Assembly (NCBI GenBank): GCA_027604505.1
Contig: JADIIX010000134.1
Coordinates: 1-63,118, forward strand
DNA: 63,118 nt
DNA from: Gonapodya sp. JEL0774
Lineage: Eukaryota > Monoblepharomycota > Monoblepharidomycetes > Monoblepharidales > Gonapodyaceae
Direction of reading: 5' to 3'
Of the stretch, positions 22,785 to 35,088 are shown one piece after another. Both the position numbers and the translations under genes were made by a program. A model generated the notes under the pieces. The model ran no database searches. It was not told the origin of the DNA and saw only the letters and a program-made list of their open reading frames with translations. Positions within the stretch are counted from its first letter, which is position 1; each line of letters opens with the position of its first letter.

Positions 22785-25488
22785 CTAAGCTGAGGGATTA
22801 ATTTTGAGTGATACATATGTGAAGACTAAATAATTGAGCTCCAAGACATCTGTAATTCCAAGATGCAGTGCCTCGCGATACCACATTGGAGCTTCGTGTA
22901 GATCTCTCGCGGCACTGCTTCGAAGTGATATCCGTAAAGCAGCTTCTGCCTCAATGTTACCCTGATCTGCACTCTTCCGATACCAAATCGCTGCTTTCAC
23001 AGCATCCGGCTTCTCAACATTTCCAAGCTCGTAAAACGATCCGATTTTCATCTGAGCCACTTCGTGTCCCTGTTTCCCCGCCCTGCTGTACGCCCGGAAA
23101 GCCGCTGCAAAATCTTTTTCGACCCCCCACCCGTTCTCAAAGCACTTTCCGAGTGCGAATTCGATTTGGTGATCTGCAGCCTTGGAATACAACAAAATAG
23201 CTTGGTCGAGGTCTTTCGGTACCCCAAAACCATTCTCATACGCGAAAGCCAGATTCGCCAGTGCGTCCCCATTTCCTTGGTCGGCAGACTTCCAAGCCCA
23301 CGAAATAGCGTGTTCCGGGCACTGCTCAACGCCCCAGCCTTTGTAATAGTAGATCGCGAGACTGTTTTGGGCATCTGCATTACCTTGCTCCGCTGCTTTG
23401 GTGTACCATTTCGCCGCTTCAGCAAGATTCTTGCGCACACCCCACCCATTCTGGTATGCTGCAGCCAGATTACTCTGTCCTACTGCATTACCCTGATCTG
23501 CAGCTCTTCGGGTCCATTCTAACGATTTTGCAAAGTTCTGTTTGGCACCCTCGCCACGTCTATAGCAGCATCCTAGATTCACCTGTGCATCCCCATACCC
23601 CTCCGCCGCCGCCCTTTTGTACCATACGACGGCTTCCGCAAGATCCTTGACGACTCCCATGCCTATGGAGTAGCAATATCCCAGGTTGAACTGTGCGGCT
23701 GGATTACCCTGGATCGCAGCCTCGTGGTACAGCCTCGCCGCCTCCGTGACATCCATTTCAACACCTTCACCGTGCTGATAGCAGATACCAAGATTCACCT
23801 GAGCCTTGGCATCTCCGAGGTTAGCAGCTTTGCGATACCATTCAACAGCCACAGTAAGATCCTTTGGGACGCCGATCCCCATGTGGTAGCACACTCCCAC
23901 ATTGAAATGTCCTTTTGCGCATCCCTGATTCGCAGCTTCCTGCCACCACAGCAGTGCCTCATATAGGTCCACGTCTGTGCCATGACCATACCGAAAGCAG
24001 ACCCCAAGGTCGACTTGGGCGTCCACGAGACCTTGGATGGCAGCCTTCTTACACCAGTTGAAAGCTGAGACAAGATCCCGTGGAAGCTGTCCGAGACCGT
24101 TGGTGTAGAATATAAAAAGCTGATACTGCGACTGTGCGTGACCATACTCGGCGGTTCGGGCGTATAACAAGGACGCTTTGTCGAGATCCTGTGTGCAGCC
24201 AGTACCCTTGCGAAACGACTCGGCTTGTAAGAAAAGCTCGACATATCCACCTGTCCAATCTTGTGAGCCGAAATCAATGACAGTATCCGTCTCTACTGAT
24301 CGGGGGGAGCTGTTCAGCACATACTCTAAGGTTGTGTTTGATGAATGGTGAAAGCAGTTTCTCGACATACATATGGCTCGACAAAATCTTGACGATCTCA
24401 GTAAACGGTGGGCGATTAACAGCAACGGCATCCCAACATCGACCCATGAGAGACTCGAGAAATTCGGGCATGTCGCACTCCGAGGGAAGTTCAGGACGAC
24501 GGTGAGGAGGGTAGCATATTTCCTCAAGAAGAGCATTAAACTTCCGTTCTGAAAGTTCGAAAAACGGTTGTCTTTGAGTCCAGAGCTGATTACACCCGGA
24601 ACAAATCCGTGTATCAAAGAAAAGACAAGGGAGCGACCTTTTAGCAACGGACAAAGCAGTTGTGGACGGACTCTTACCGCGTACATGACCATAGAAAATG
24701 CATACACATCATCGGCTTCTGTGGTCCCTTCCTCACGCAATCGCTCTGGGGACATATACCGCGCGGTGCCAATCCGGTCGCCTGTGGCGTTCGTGAGTGG
24801 AGCCAAAACAAACTTTGACGATCCGAAATCCCCTAAGAGTGCTCGCTTTGATTTGTTGATGAGAATATTCCCGGGTTTGAGGTCGGCGTGGACAACACCA
24901 TATCTGTGAAGGTCGCACATGCCCTTGGCTACGTCGAGAAGCTGGAGACAAAGACACGGAGACAGTGTGTGGGGGAAGAGTTTTAAGGGTGGAGTAGTTG
25001 GCATGTTGGCAAGTGACACTTCGATGCACAAGAAGGAACGGATTGAGAATGAGGAAGCGCCCAAGCGCCAACTTACAATCCACAAAACTTCTTTCCGGTA
25101 AGCGGATTCGTCAGACTTGAAAGGTTGGAGGTATTCTGCCGCGTTGCCATTTTCGAGAATTGGTGATATGAATGCAAAGGTGTTGTGGTGCTGGTAAATT
25201 CCATACAGGTTGATTACATGGGGAGATATCAAGTTGTACCACAGGGTGGCCTCGTTGTTGAAGGCCTGTTTTCTCAGTTGCGGAAATGCTTTTCTCTTCG
25301 AGCTATCAAAGACGTGAACTTAGGACGATAATACGTACCTTTCTGTCGTAATTTTTGTCCAGTCGAGCTGTTTTGACCGCCACGTCCAGGAATCCGAGCC
25401 ACCTTCCTCGATACACGACTCCAAAACCTCCCCCTCCAAGAACGTCGTCAGGGTTGAACTCGAGATCGGATTCATTTATATTCCACAT
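22785..25488 (-). CDS. protein kinase fused to Sel1 (TPR-like) repeats
   Basis: The N-terminal exon (from ATG 25486-25488, MWNINESDLEFNPDD) carries the glycine loop LGGGGFGVVYRGRW and the lysine strand VAVKTARL. After an intron come SPHVINLYGIY, the catalytic loop YGVVHADLKPGNIL, GDFGSSK and GTARYMSPERL, so the active site looks complete. The C-lobe ends near CWDAVAVNRPPFTEI. From about 24260 to 22830 there are around 12 Sel1 units with the pattern GxAxAQxxLGxxYxxGxGVxKD (for example GNPAAQFNLGYCYSIGMGV). The sequence resembles the tyrosine-kinase-like kinase-Sel1 proteins expanded in early-diverging fungi. Sel1 repeats usually bind partners. Some introns are open in frame (near 24950-25080 and 24560-24650), so the raw open frame overstates the protein. 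The 5' end may extend beyond 25488, where the frame stays open without ATG. Confidence 0.85.
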
Positions 25489-26354
25489 TTCGGGTATCTC
25501 GTGGAGAGTCCTATTACGTACAGAGCAGACATAACACAAGAAGATGTGACAAGCAAATCTGGCTCGAACCTGGTTGCAGAGACAGTACTTGTGAGTTGTT
25601 CGTTTCTGTCTGGAACGGTTTGCGATTCACAGGATCCATCGCCGAGATTATCAGCATCACGTTCTTGGTGGGGAGCCTTGCGAGAAGTGAAAGATCACGG
25701 TAAAATATGCTTCAACTTCGAAGGCGGCGGGTATTCCGTTCTACACACGTCAAGATTCCTGGCTTCCATAGCTGCAACAGATTTTCATTCGAGAACGGTG
25801 GTGAAGTTTTCACAGGGTGCTGGCGCCGTTTTGCCCGTTTGGTCTGGCCAGTTCCCTGAGTGGGTTCCCGGCAGGGAGACCTTGTCGCCGAACTTATGTG
25901 TTTGTTATGGTAAAATATATAATACGTACACCCTCCAATTTCCTCGCCTCGCGGCCAACTGTGTCGCTGCACTAGTACGGACTCTTCGAGTCAAAGAGTT
26001 CTCCTCGATTGATGTCACACGCAGTTTTCTGGTACCTATATGAATTATGGGGTCCTCCTGGCACCCGATCAGGCAGCAAAACGACAACATGAACTACCCT
26101 GGCTCAGCTCCCTCAGTTCCAAACGTAGCACATTGAATTACTCTCCGTCTGCAACTTCGTAACGCAACATCTCCATTTGTCGCGCTTTTGTGGATGCAGA
26201 GCATCATGGACCGTGAACCCGGAGGCGGATGCGTGAAGACGCGCATACATTTAACATGAAGTGCAAACAAAGCATATTGTACGAAATTTAGAGTCTTCCT
26301 GAAGCCTTCCATTGTACGGCAAGCAATTTTATCTGCGTGATCATATGAGCGACA
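25489..26354. other. intergenic region, possibly including a missed 5' exon
   Basis: It lies between divergent genes (kinase-Sel1 to the left, acyl-CoA synthetase to the right). A 180-codon plus-strand open frame (25501-26043) has no recognisable content. I see no convincing first exon for the kinase. Confidence 0.35.
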
Positions 26355-29129
26355 ATGAGGCCACAGTCCGGTCGGTTTCCGCTTCAGTCCCGAACTTACC
26401 GATCTTCCGAGTTTGCGCAGGTTATTGCAAAATTCACAAACAGCAAGATGGTCGTGCTAGGTGGACCGATGCCTCTGGCAGATGCCGATAAAGCGCTCTT
26501 CGGGCCACTCGGAGAGCAGCTTGGATTCCGTCGCAAGAAGATTGTTCTCCCTTGGACAACCGAAGGCGATTCCAGTTGAGTTTAATTCTGCGGCCGGCAA
26601 ATTTTCTTACTCTCTTAACCTACCGCTAGTTTAGTTCGCCAGCCTCCTGATGATGATCCGACAGTCGAGATATTTGAGGACGGTTTGCCCAGCATGAGAG
26701 CTGTTTGGGAGTACATTGTCGCAACATACGCCAACGATCCCAAAGAGCGCGAATACCGTGAGCTGTGATGATTGTCAATCCTGATTCCGGAACGAATCCT
26801 CACAACTATCCACGACATTCAGTGGTTTACCGGGATGAAGCTCAGAAGGAGAACGTCAGATTCACATACGGCCAAGTGGCGCGGATGGTGCAACAAATAG
26901 CGCACTCGCTCATCGGGATGGGAGTTAAAAAAGGGGACAGAGTCGGGTTGGCTATGAGAAACTATCCTCCCTGTGAGTTCCTATTTTCTGTCCTGGACAA
27001 TCGGAAGTGAACATTTGTTAAACACACGCAAATTCCCTCATAAGATATTCCAACTTGGTGGGCTTGCGCGTGTATCGGTGCTGTCGTCGTACCTCTCAAT
27101 GCCTGTAGGTGTTTGCTGTATTATTGACAGACTTGAGCTGTCCACAAACACAAACTGTCGAAATCAGGGCTCACCAAGCCCGAACTCGAATGGTGTATCA
27201 AGGATGCTGGCTGCAAAGTTCTTCTCATCGACCAAGAGCGGCTGGAACGTCTCGGCGGGCCCACGGGTGCTGGATTGGGGGACACATACACTGTGTGTAG
27301 AAAGCCAACCTTTAATTTCGATACTCAAATTACTCATTCATTCTCCCATGGCCTTAGCCTAAAGGCCCCGTCACTCAGTTTGTCCTCGTTCGCTGCCCAG
27401 TGTCCCCCGCGATCGCAACCACACTTCAACGGGCAGCTATCAAAGCCGCACCATTCCACCACCTTCTCGACGACAACCATCCCCGATCTCTGCCAAATGT
27501 CGAAATCGGCCCGATGGACAACTTCCAAATTCTCTACTCCAGCGGCACTACAGGTCACCCAAAGGTAAGTTGCACGTTGATTCATTGACAGTCAATTACG
27601 TTTAACAGGATTGTCTAATCAATCCTTCCAGGGTGTTCTCCACTCCAACCTCCAATGGACCCAGCTGCAAATGAGTGGCCGATACGGAGCTCTCCGTATG
27701 GCCTTGCGACTCGGAATGGATGTTCCCGTTCCTGCCCCGGGTGAAGCGCCTGTACTCCCACCCCAATTCACGTGGTTCTTGCCAGTGCCACTGTAAGTCA
27801 ATCTGTCTATTATTGATTTGTACCCTTGATTGCTGATGTTTGTCCAGATTCCATCTCACTGGTCTATCCTTCTCCCTTGGCGCGGCATCTGCGGGCTCGA
27901 AGATTATTTACGTGTACAAATGTATGTAGTTTGTAGATTCCTCTCTAACCTCTGTCCCTAACTTTCCACTCCACAGGGGATGCCGCCGAGGGCATCGATA
28001 TCATAAAAGACGAGAAAGTGACGCACTTCATGGGAGTTCCCACAATGTCCCTGCAAATCCTCGAAAGTCCGAACTTTTCTGTGGACAAGGTCAAATCGCT
28101 CATCTCTCTGGGCTACGGTGGCGCACCAGGACCAGCCGCACTGAGATCCCGGGCGAAGGCTGCCTTCAAACAGGACGGTGTCGGGGAGCCTTCCAACGTG
28201 AGAGCTTTCGAAAATCAATCGTTGCTTAGTCCCGTCCGTTTTTGTTGACTGTTTCTGTTCAGGTATACGGTGCCACCGAGTGCTTTGGTGGTGCTTCCAA
28301 TACCGGTCCAGACTTTGAGGCCAAGCCAGACTCGGTGGGACGTCCGATTCCCCTTCACCGCGTGGAGATCCGCAACTCAGAGGGCCGTGTTCTACCCATT
28401 GGAGAAATTGGGGAGATATGGATAAAATCAAACGGGGTGGCGAAGGGTTACTGGAACAACGCAAAGGCAACGCAAGCGTCATTCCAGAGGGGCTGGTACC
28501 TCACGGGTGATGTCGGTGAGATGATGTCCCCTTCCTTCAGTTTTAGTGAGATCAAGAATGCTCAAGACAACTCCCTCCTTCATCGGAAAGGCCGCCTCGA
28601 TAGCGAAGGATTCCTATACCTTCTGGACCGATCTAAAGATATGCTGATTCGTGGTGGAGAGAATGTATACTGCTCTGAAGTGGAAGCAGCGTTGATTTCC
28701 CACCCGGATGTGATGGATGCGGCAGTGTTTGGCATCCCTCATGTAAGAAAAGATGACGTGCACGGTGCTCATTGCGGTCTCACACAATTAATTTCCTGCT
28801 ACAGCGTATGATGGGTGAGGAAGTTGGTGCTTGTGTCCGCATTGTGCCTCAGCGTTTTGGCAAAGTTACCACGGAAGAGCTTCGGTGTGTGGTCATAACT
28901 TTATGTTCCTCGTGCCTTCGGCATCAACTAATTTATTTGTTGCTCATCATATCGTAGCGCACACTGCGCTGCCCGTATCGCCAAATTCAAGGTCCCTGCG
29001 TTCATTCACTTGGTGAACGAAGCCCTTCCCGCCACACCAAGTGGAAAAGTACTCAAGCGGGAGCTGAGAGGAGTGGTAGGGAAGTTGGCAGCAGAAAAGC
29101 TCGGTGGAGAGTTCGCCGCTAAGTTGTAG
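26355..29129 (+). CDS. acyl-CoA synthetase (ANL superfamily) with PTS1-like C-terminus AKL
   Basis: This is a multi-exon gene. After the N-terminal exon (MPLADADKALFGPLGEQLGF), later exons give FTYGQVARMVQQIA, GAVVVPLNA, GLTKPELEWCIKDAGCKVLL, the phosphate loop LYSSGTTGHPK, the adenylation motif YGATECFGG, GWYLTGDVG, the hinge LLDRSKDMLIRGGENVY and the C-terminal lysine motif PSGKVLKREL. All catalytic signatures of a fatty-acyl/medium-chain acyl-CoA ligase are present: ATP-dependent activation of a carboxylic acid to its CoA thioester. The chain ends in AKL, matching the peroxisomal targeting signal type 1 consensus, so it probably acts in peroxisomes. The start could be 26355 or the ATG at 26448. 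Substrate length cannot be read from sequence. Confidence 0.87.
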
Positions 29130-29470
29130 TTGTCCTCGTTTTTTATGTTGGCTACTTGCCGTTGAAAAACACTGGCGAATGGCGAGAGGTTATGTGCAGC
29201 CCAGGCTTTCACTTGAAGTTATAGCCGTGCACGCAGGAAGCTCGCTTCATTTACAGACCCAGCTGTGACACAGGCTGTGCACATTTCAGGGTGCGACAAC
29301 ACCATGAGCTTTTCGCTCTCCACAGTCGCTGGTGCATGTCAGTCCATGCTCCTTCTTGATCAGCAAAATAGGGTCCCCCCCAGGTGGTAGGTACATAAGA
29401 TAACAAGCTGTCGAATTCAAGACTAATAGTATGGATGCACTGCATCTCAAAAATAAGTCGGGGAAACATT
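29130..29470. other. intergenic region between convergent genes
   Basis: It holds the 3' flanks of the acyl-CoA synthetase and the F-box gene. No coding signal is seen. Confidence 0.45.
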
Positions 29471-30871
29471 CTACCGATTCACAATAAATTCACCGAAGGC
29501 AGACCAAGGTAGTCTTTCCTCCGTTATTCCACCAGCGCCACTGACGTCATAGACCATGTCCGTGATACCACATTCCCTCATTTCGCGTTTTGTCTCTTCC
29601 AGGAATAGACGTACTCCAGGAGAGAGTCCGTCAGTATCACCCTGCCAAACAACGATAACACGTTTCACTTGAAAGATGGCTGCATACTGACTCCAGCCTT
29701 TTACCTGGGTGCGTAGATGGGGTGCGCCGGGTTTCTGATGGTCTAGAAGCTCCGAGGATAGGTTGAGGATCAACTCCTCCAATGCCATAAATCCCTGGCT
29801 CAAACATTTAGCCAATGCTGGAAGGCCGACTGCGAGAGAATCTGATAGCTGTGCCTGGCAATGAAAGCGACGCATCATGGGGAACTGACGCAGCACTCCT
29901 TTCGCGCCAGGGTAAAGACGGCCATTAGAGCTGACCAGGGGATTAAGCCAAGGCGCTCCAAATTCGTGAAGGTTTCGAAAGAGGTGATCGGGCGACCGGT
30001 CAAGAATACGGATAGGACAGTGATAAGGGATGGCGTGGGCTGTAATGCTGACTGGATCGTAGCGGAACTCGTAGATATTCACTGTAGCGTCCGAAACAAT
30101 AATGTCATTATCCATGGCGAGTCCCATTGTTTGCGCCGCGTACGCTCCGTTCAAGTGTAAACCTGTTACCCCCGGACTTAACCGAAGAGGGTGAACAGTC
30201 TTCGAAGCGTCTGTGCCCGAATATTCCTCATTCCCCAAAACGCTAAATTGGATTCCGTCGCAACCAGCAGCAAAGAGCCGCTCCGCAAACGCAGTGTCCG
30301 TGTTGAACCGCAGCGGTGCAAGGATGCGAATGCAGCTCGCGAGAACACGAACGTCCTGATCAGATATATAGGTCACAACATCCCCGTGGCATGATATGTT
30401 TGTGAACCGGAGAGCTAGCGCGGTGCCCGGCAGGCCGATGGATTTGCAAACCACTTCTTTCAATCGTGTCGCCATAGCTTTTCCATCGTTGTCTCCAACA
30501 GGGCTTGGCCAATATTGAACGATTTGGACATGTCCGGCCACTACGTGAGGACCAGGGCCTTCGGCCCTTCTATCGATACTAGTTCGGTCTCGGGCCCATC
30601 GTTCTACCGGAGTCTCCACCAACGTGAAATGCGGGAAGAATTTCACTGCTGTCAATGACCTCCGCATGCTGTCCTCGCTGACTTCCAAATTTTCCAAAGC
30701 GTTTAAGCATCGCTTACGAAAGTTAATTTCCACGCTTAACGGTATCGATTCGTGTGCAGTGTGGGAGACCAACCTCCACTTTTTAGAGACACGCGGAAGA
30801 ACAACGAAAAAGGGCTGAGGAGGAACATACTGAAAGACCGCGCGCAGCAGTTCGTTCGGTAGGCCCTCCAT
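29471..30871 (-). CDS. F-box protein
   Basis: The ATG at 30869-30871 opens MEGLPNELLRAVFQYVPPQ, an F-box start (LPxELLxxIFxYV), followed by LPRVSKKWRLVSHTA, the second F-box helix. The frame runs uninterrupted for about 466 codons. F-box proteins bridge Skp1-Cul1 ubiquitin ligases to substrates. The remaining C-terminal part contains scattered hydrophobic repeats (LRLSPGVTGLHLNG, ALEELILNLSSEL) that may be degenerate leucine-rich repeats, but no clear array. An open extension upstream of 30871 lacks an ATG. The substrate is unknown. Confidence 0.75.
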   Translation of the reverse strand: MEGLPNELLRAVFQYVPPQPFFVVLPRVSKKWRLVSHTAHESIPLSVEINFRKRCLNALENLEVSEDSMRRSLTAVKFFPHFTLVETPVERWARDRTSIDRRAEGPGPHVVAGHVQIVQYWPSPVGDNDGKAMATRLKEVVCKSIGLPGTALALRFTNISCHGDVVTYISDQDVRVLASCIRILAPLRFNTDTAFAERLFAAGCDGIQFSVLGNEEYSGTDASKTVHPLRLSPGVTGLHLNGAYAAQTMGLAMDNDIIVSDATVNIYEFRYDPVSITAHAIPYHCPIRILDRSPDHLFRNLHEFGAPWLNPLVSSNGRLYPGAKGVLRQFPMMRRFHCQAQLSDSLAVGLPALAKCLSQGFMALEELILNLSSELLDHQKPGAPHLRTQVKGWSQYAAIFQVKRVIVVWQGDTDGLSPGVRLFLEETKREMRECGITDMVYDVSGAGGITEERLPWSAFGEFIVNR

Positions 30872-31303
30872 CTGATTTGAGTATGTTACCTGGAAAAGAC
30901 AGGTATTTATCGGATTTCCACTCCGACGAAGGCCAAACCCTTTTCTGCACGTACTGTAACATACATAATACAAAAACTCATGGGTTATCTACCGCAGCAA
31001 GTGGAATGTATATCAGGGAAGATTTTCAAAATGTGTGATTTCGAAGATTACGTTTGTGTTTTTGATATTTGTTCTCGCCAGCCCTCGCAAGTTTTGCCTG
31101 TCACTGAAGCCTCTTCCTCTTGGTCAATCTTTCATTGACGTTTTCCGACCGTTTGAGCCCCAAACCCCAATGGCCCGTGGGGGATTGTATCCACACCACA
31201 TCGATGTAAGCAAGATCGTCGTCAGAGGTCGCGTCCATATCAATCGGATCATTTTCAGATATCGCGTCCACGTCAATCGGATCCTCGCAAATATTTGTTG
31301 TAT
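30872..31303. other. intergenic region
   Basis: Probable promoter side of the F-box gene and 3' flank of the next minus-strand gene. An AT-rich patch lies at 30960-31020. No gene is seen. Confidence 0.4.
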
Positions 31304-33497
31304 TTACCTCCGCGACTTCATGCGTCTTTTAGCGGCTGGTGTCATGCTTGGCAGGTATTCCGGGTTGATGGTCTTGGCAGGAAATTTGTCATCACCGCGG
31401 TGATCGTACTCGTCCTGCAAACTCTCCAACATTCTACAGTTCTTTTCAGCTGAAAACTCGTCCACGGATATGTTGTTTTCCATTCCTTTATCCACAACAT
31501 CAGGAGAGGCCTCCGAATCCTCAACGGAATGCTTGCCATAGTTTTTCGCATCGTCCACAAACCTTGCAAGGACAAAGATCGCTTCATTAAAGGTCATGGC
31601 AAGTTCTTGAAAGGCGTTTCGCTCGGCAGTAAGACAGTTATTGCACTGTGCGCCGTTTTCAGCGATAGGTTCGGAAGCCAGTTGTGAAAAAAAGGCAACA
31701 ACATGCGACACGAAATTGAGACAGCGTCTTGGAACACAACTAACAGTTCTGAGATGAGAATGACTCATTTGAAGCTCTTGGTTGCTGCCCCACAAGGTAC
31801 CGATCCGCGTTTGTTGCTGCGTGATGTGTTGGCTTGATGAATTCGTCTCTTTCACTAAAAGTAGTGGGAGCTTCTCCGTCGATCGATTGGGTGCCACTTT
31901 GGTCGTGAGTTGACTGGCTGTGACTTGGGTCTTCGCATTGCGTTGATTGATTCTATCCTCGTTTGTAATCTTGGGTTCGGTGGACGCGGAAGATAATATC
32001 TTGACCGGAACATGTTTCGCTATAGGCTGCGTTGGTTGGTCTGGTGGAGACGACAATAGGTGTTCCGGTCTCCTCGCGACGCGTTTCTCTGTGGGCATTT
32101 CTTCGGCGACAGTTGTTTCCACAGATCCTCTTCCGATAGCAATTTCCTGTGCAAAGTTGCTGGAAACAGTTGAGTTCGCTAATTTTGTGGACGGTGTGTT
32201 CCCCGGAGGAGTTTCATCCACCACAGGGTTCGGCACCAACGCCGGTCGCCATGACTGATAGCGGTTTCCAAACATAACCACCGAGGAGTCTGCCGTAGAT
32301 ATCTCAAAGCTGAGCGGCATGGGGCCTGGTTTAACGGTGACGATTCTGGGAATCACTGAGTGATCATCGCTCCCGTTCACGTTGCGAGACGGTGGAAGAA
32401 AGTCATCCGCGACATCCACTGCGAATGCCGCGAGTCCAAGGTCATCAAGAGGTTTTCCGAGGCCACTTTCCGAGGATTAACGTTCGTGATTCTGCCATCA
32501 GGTTTCGCACTTGGGTGCCAATCTTCGCGCGAAGGAGGAATGCGCTTGATACTCAGCTTTTGATGAGGGAGTGTGATCGCAGACCTTTCATATGTATTGC
32601 TGGGTGAGCCCCCGCTGCGAGTTTGGCTTGCAGTCCAACGTCTTGATGATTCACCCTCGCCGTTCCCACTCTCACGTGAACGCTGCGTCGCCCTAAAGCC
32701 TGGGCCCCAATTACCATTAAATGCTGATCTACCTCCATTTGTGCGAATTGATAGCGTCCCAGGTGAGCGAAAGACTGAGCGAAAACCGTGTGGAACTACT
32801 CCATTCTCACGCTCTGCTATATGCACTCTCCCTGCGTTATGAGCTCGTGAAATTTGACTTCGCAAAAGGCGCTTGTGTTCGGAAGCACGGACTTCATTGA
32901 CAGTTGTATGTGAAATTGGTGCAACATAACGCGGCAAGTTCGCGGCATGCGTTTGCCGTGACGATTTAGCAGCAAGAACAAAGGGGTCGTCGATGCGGCA
33001 GCTCAATGTGGTTCCTGGAGTACCAGTTACTACTTGATGCTTGCTGAACTTTGTGTTTTGGAAGTGTTGTCTTCATTGCCACGAGTCGAACGCAAACTAG
33101 CGAAACTGTGCTCCTCAGCGCAGGTCTCGTTTATATGAAGGCTCTCGCCTTGAGTGCCTAGCTTGCTCGGTTTCGCATTCCCGCTACCTCCCGGATCAAA
33201 CTTCAAATCGAACTCGAAAGGAAATCCTCCCTCCACTCCCTCTGCCCCAAACTGCTGTGATGGCACGTTGCCTACAGAGGGCAGATTTCTCAGATGTCCC
33301 ACGCTCTCGGCACAAGTTCCCGCAGGAGACAGTTGTCGTTGGCTGCCGTAAAGCGGAGGTTTGGAGCCATCGTCGTCTTGGCAGTGTTTCAGCCCGTGAA
33401 ATTGGGGCATGAGTTTCACAAGGCAGCCTGGAGCGAGTCTTGGTTTGGTGTTAAGGGTTGGAGGTTCAGGTAGTGAGTCCGACGCGTGGTCTATCAC
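31304..33497 (-). CDS. hypothetical disordered protein, gene model broken by frame changes
   Basis: Three long minus-strand open stretches (33030-33497, 32377-33006, 31304-32419) follow each other closely and share a Ser/Thr/Pro/Asn-rich composition, suggesting one gene. Neither junction (about 33030 and 32400) has a canonical intron that closes the phase, so either unusual introns or indels interrupt it. The right end has no ATG, but a cag acceptor precedes WEVIDHASDS, implying an upstream exon. Near the C-terminus there is a helical segment (AFQELAMTFNEAIFVLARF) preceded by CNNC, and the protein ends in KRRMKSRR, a possible nuclear signal. No family was recognised. Confidence 0.4.
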
Positions 33498-33607
33498 CTC
33501 CCACTGACAAGTTCGTTATATGTAAACGAAATGTAATGAACAAGATCGTTTGAGCAGGAAGTTCTCGTACTACTGTAATGTAACATCAAGCACAAGTGTA
33601 ATGTCCG

Positions 33608-34854
33608 TTATATCTGAACCGTTCTCCCTTCTGCGGAGCTCTGAATAGCCATCTCAATGATTCGAACAACAAACGAAGCTTCTTCAGCGGTTACTGGTGG
33701 CACGCCGTGACCCTTGAGAGCTTGCTCCAATATCCTGTAAAACTCCGTGTGCAATTTTGGTGCGACATTTGGGAATACTTCACGGACGAGACCTCCCTCC
33801 CCACTGGTTGTGAGCACACCATGACAGGTATCGGGCTCCACTCCAAATCCAGGGTCGGTGATCTTAACGCCTGCTACGAGTTGGGGCTCCTGAGGATCAA
33901 CGTGGAGTTTGCGGTAAGAACCTCGGTCTCCTCGCATAAAGTAACGAGGTTGGTCCAATTCTGCACTCAGCACAGATGCAGAGGCCGTAACGCGAACTCC
34001 TGATGGGAAAATGAGGTAAGCTGTGAACGAATCACCGGCTGCTTGGTGTCCTGATGCTGCTCCTGACCGCTGATTGTAGAGGAAGGCCGTTATTGTGGAG
34101 GGCTTCCCAAACAAAAGAACTGCTTGATCGAACAAGTGAGGCCCGAGGTCGTACACGGCCCCGTTTCCTGGCATATCGGCCACTTTCCAGGGAGCACGGA
34201 CGCGAGGGGAATAACGGTCAAATCTGGTGTCAAGATCCAGTGGCCGACCGAGGAGGCTTGTAGAGAGGAGGTGCTGAAGGGTGAGAAAGTCGGTATCCCA
34301 ACGGCGATCTTATGGTTTCGGGTGCATAACCCCGAAGACTGGATTAACGCAACACCTTATGTGAAGGGAGTCACGCAATCTTACTATGGTATGGCACAAG
34401 TAGCCTCCCTTTCGTTTTCGAGATGCTTTCGAGCTCCAACCCTTCTACCTCGCTTGTTGTGAAGGGTTTTTCAACGACAACGTGCTTGCCTGCCTGAGTT
34501 TAAAAAGACGAATTGTGGAGAACAGTAATCAGACGGTTGCAATCGTTTGTGGGAGTTCGCTCGGCGGTAAGAGATCCAACGGACCTCTAGAGCAGCTTTG
34601 GCGATTTCGAAATGAGAGGTTGGGAGAGTGCAAACGATCACCACATCCACGCTTGCGTCTTCCAGTGCACCTTTGTAATCTTTCCACACGATCGCATCGG
34701 GGTGGTCCTTCTTTGCGTCGTTTTGAGGTGTCGGTGATCGCTGAACGATTCCATACAGCCGAAACGACTTTATGCATCCAATGTGAGGGATGTGAAAGAC
34801 TTTTGCCGAAAGGCCGTAACCTATTACTGCGAAGTTGATAGGCGATCCGGCCAT
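33608..34854 (-). CDS. Gfo/Idh/MocA-family NAD(P)-dependent oxidoreductase
   Basis: The ATG at 34852-34854 opens MAGSPINFAVIGYGLSAKVF, a Rossmann dinucleotide-binding start typical of the family. VDVVIVCTLPTSHFEIAKAAL is followed by an intron and the EKPFTTS motif, whose lysine-proline pair is conserved. After a second region containing an intron (about 34300-34430), the C-terminal half carries NGAVYDLGPHLFDQAVLLFG, matching the family G(A)xxDLGxHxxD catalytic His/Asp block. The length, about 360 residues after splicing, is normal. Members oxidise or reduce sugars, polyols or related substrates; substrate identity cannot be told. The protein is probably cytosolic, as no targeting signal is visible. 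Confidence 0.8.
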
Positions 34855-35088
34855 CAGAATGAGAAAAGCAGCGATGACCGGTTATTACATATAATCAACA
34901 CTCCTATACAAATACACATACGGACACGCCTCACGAACTCCTTTGAACCAAGGTCCACAGGAGGGTGATCGTCGAATTTATATAATACGAAGTGGGTAAC
35001 AAAGTTTCTTTCCATATTTTTACGCAGTGTACAAGTGTAGAGATTTTCTTTCTATTCAAAACGGCGTGATTTGGTAACTTCATTCGAC

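Noticed and set aside
25501-26043. 180-codon plus-strand open frame in the intergenic region
   Set aside because: No motif, no neighbouring exons, and it starts inside the kinase's first exon on the other strand.
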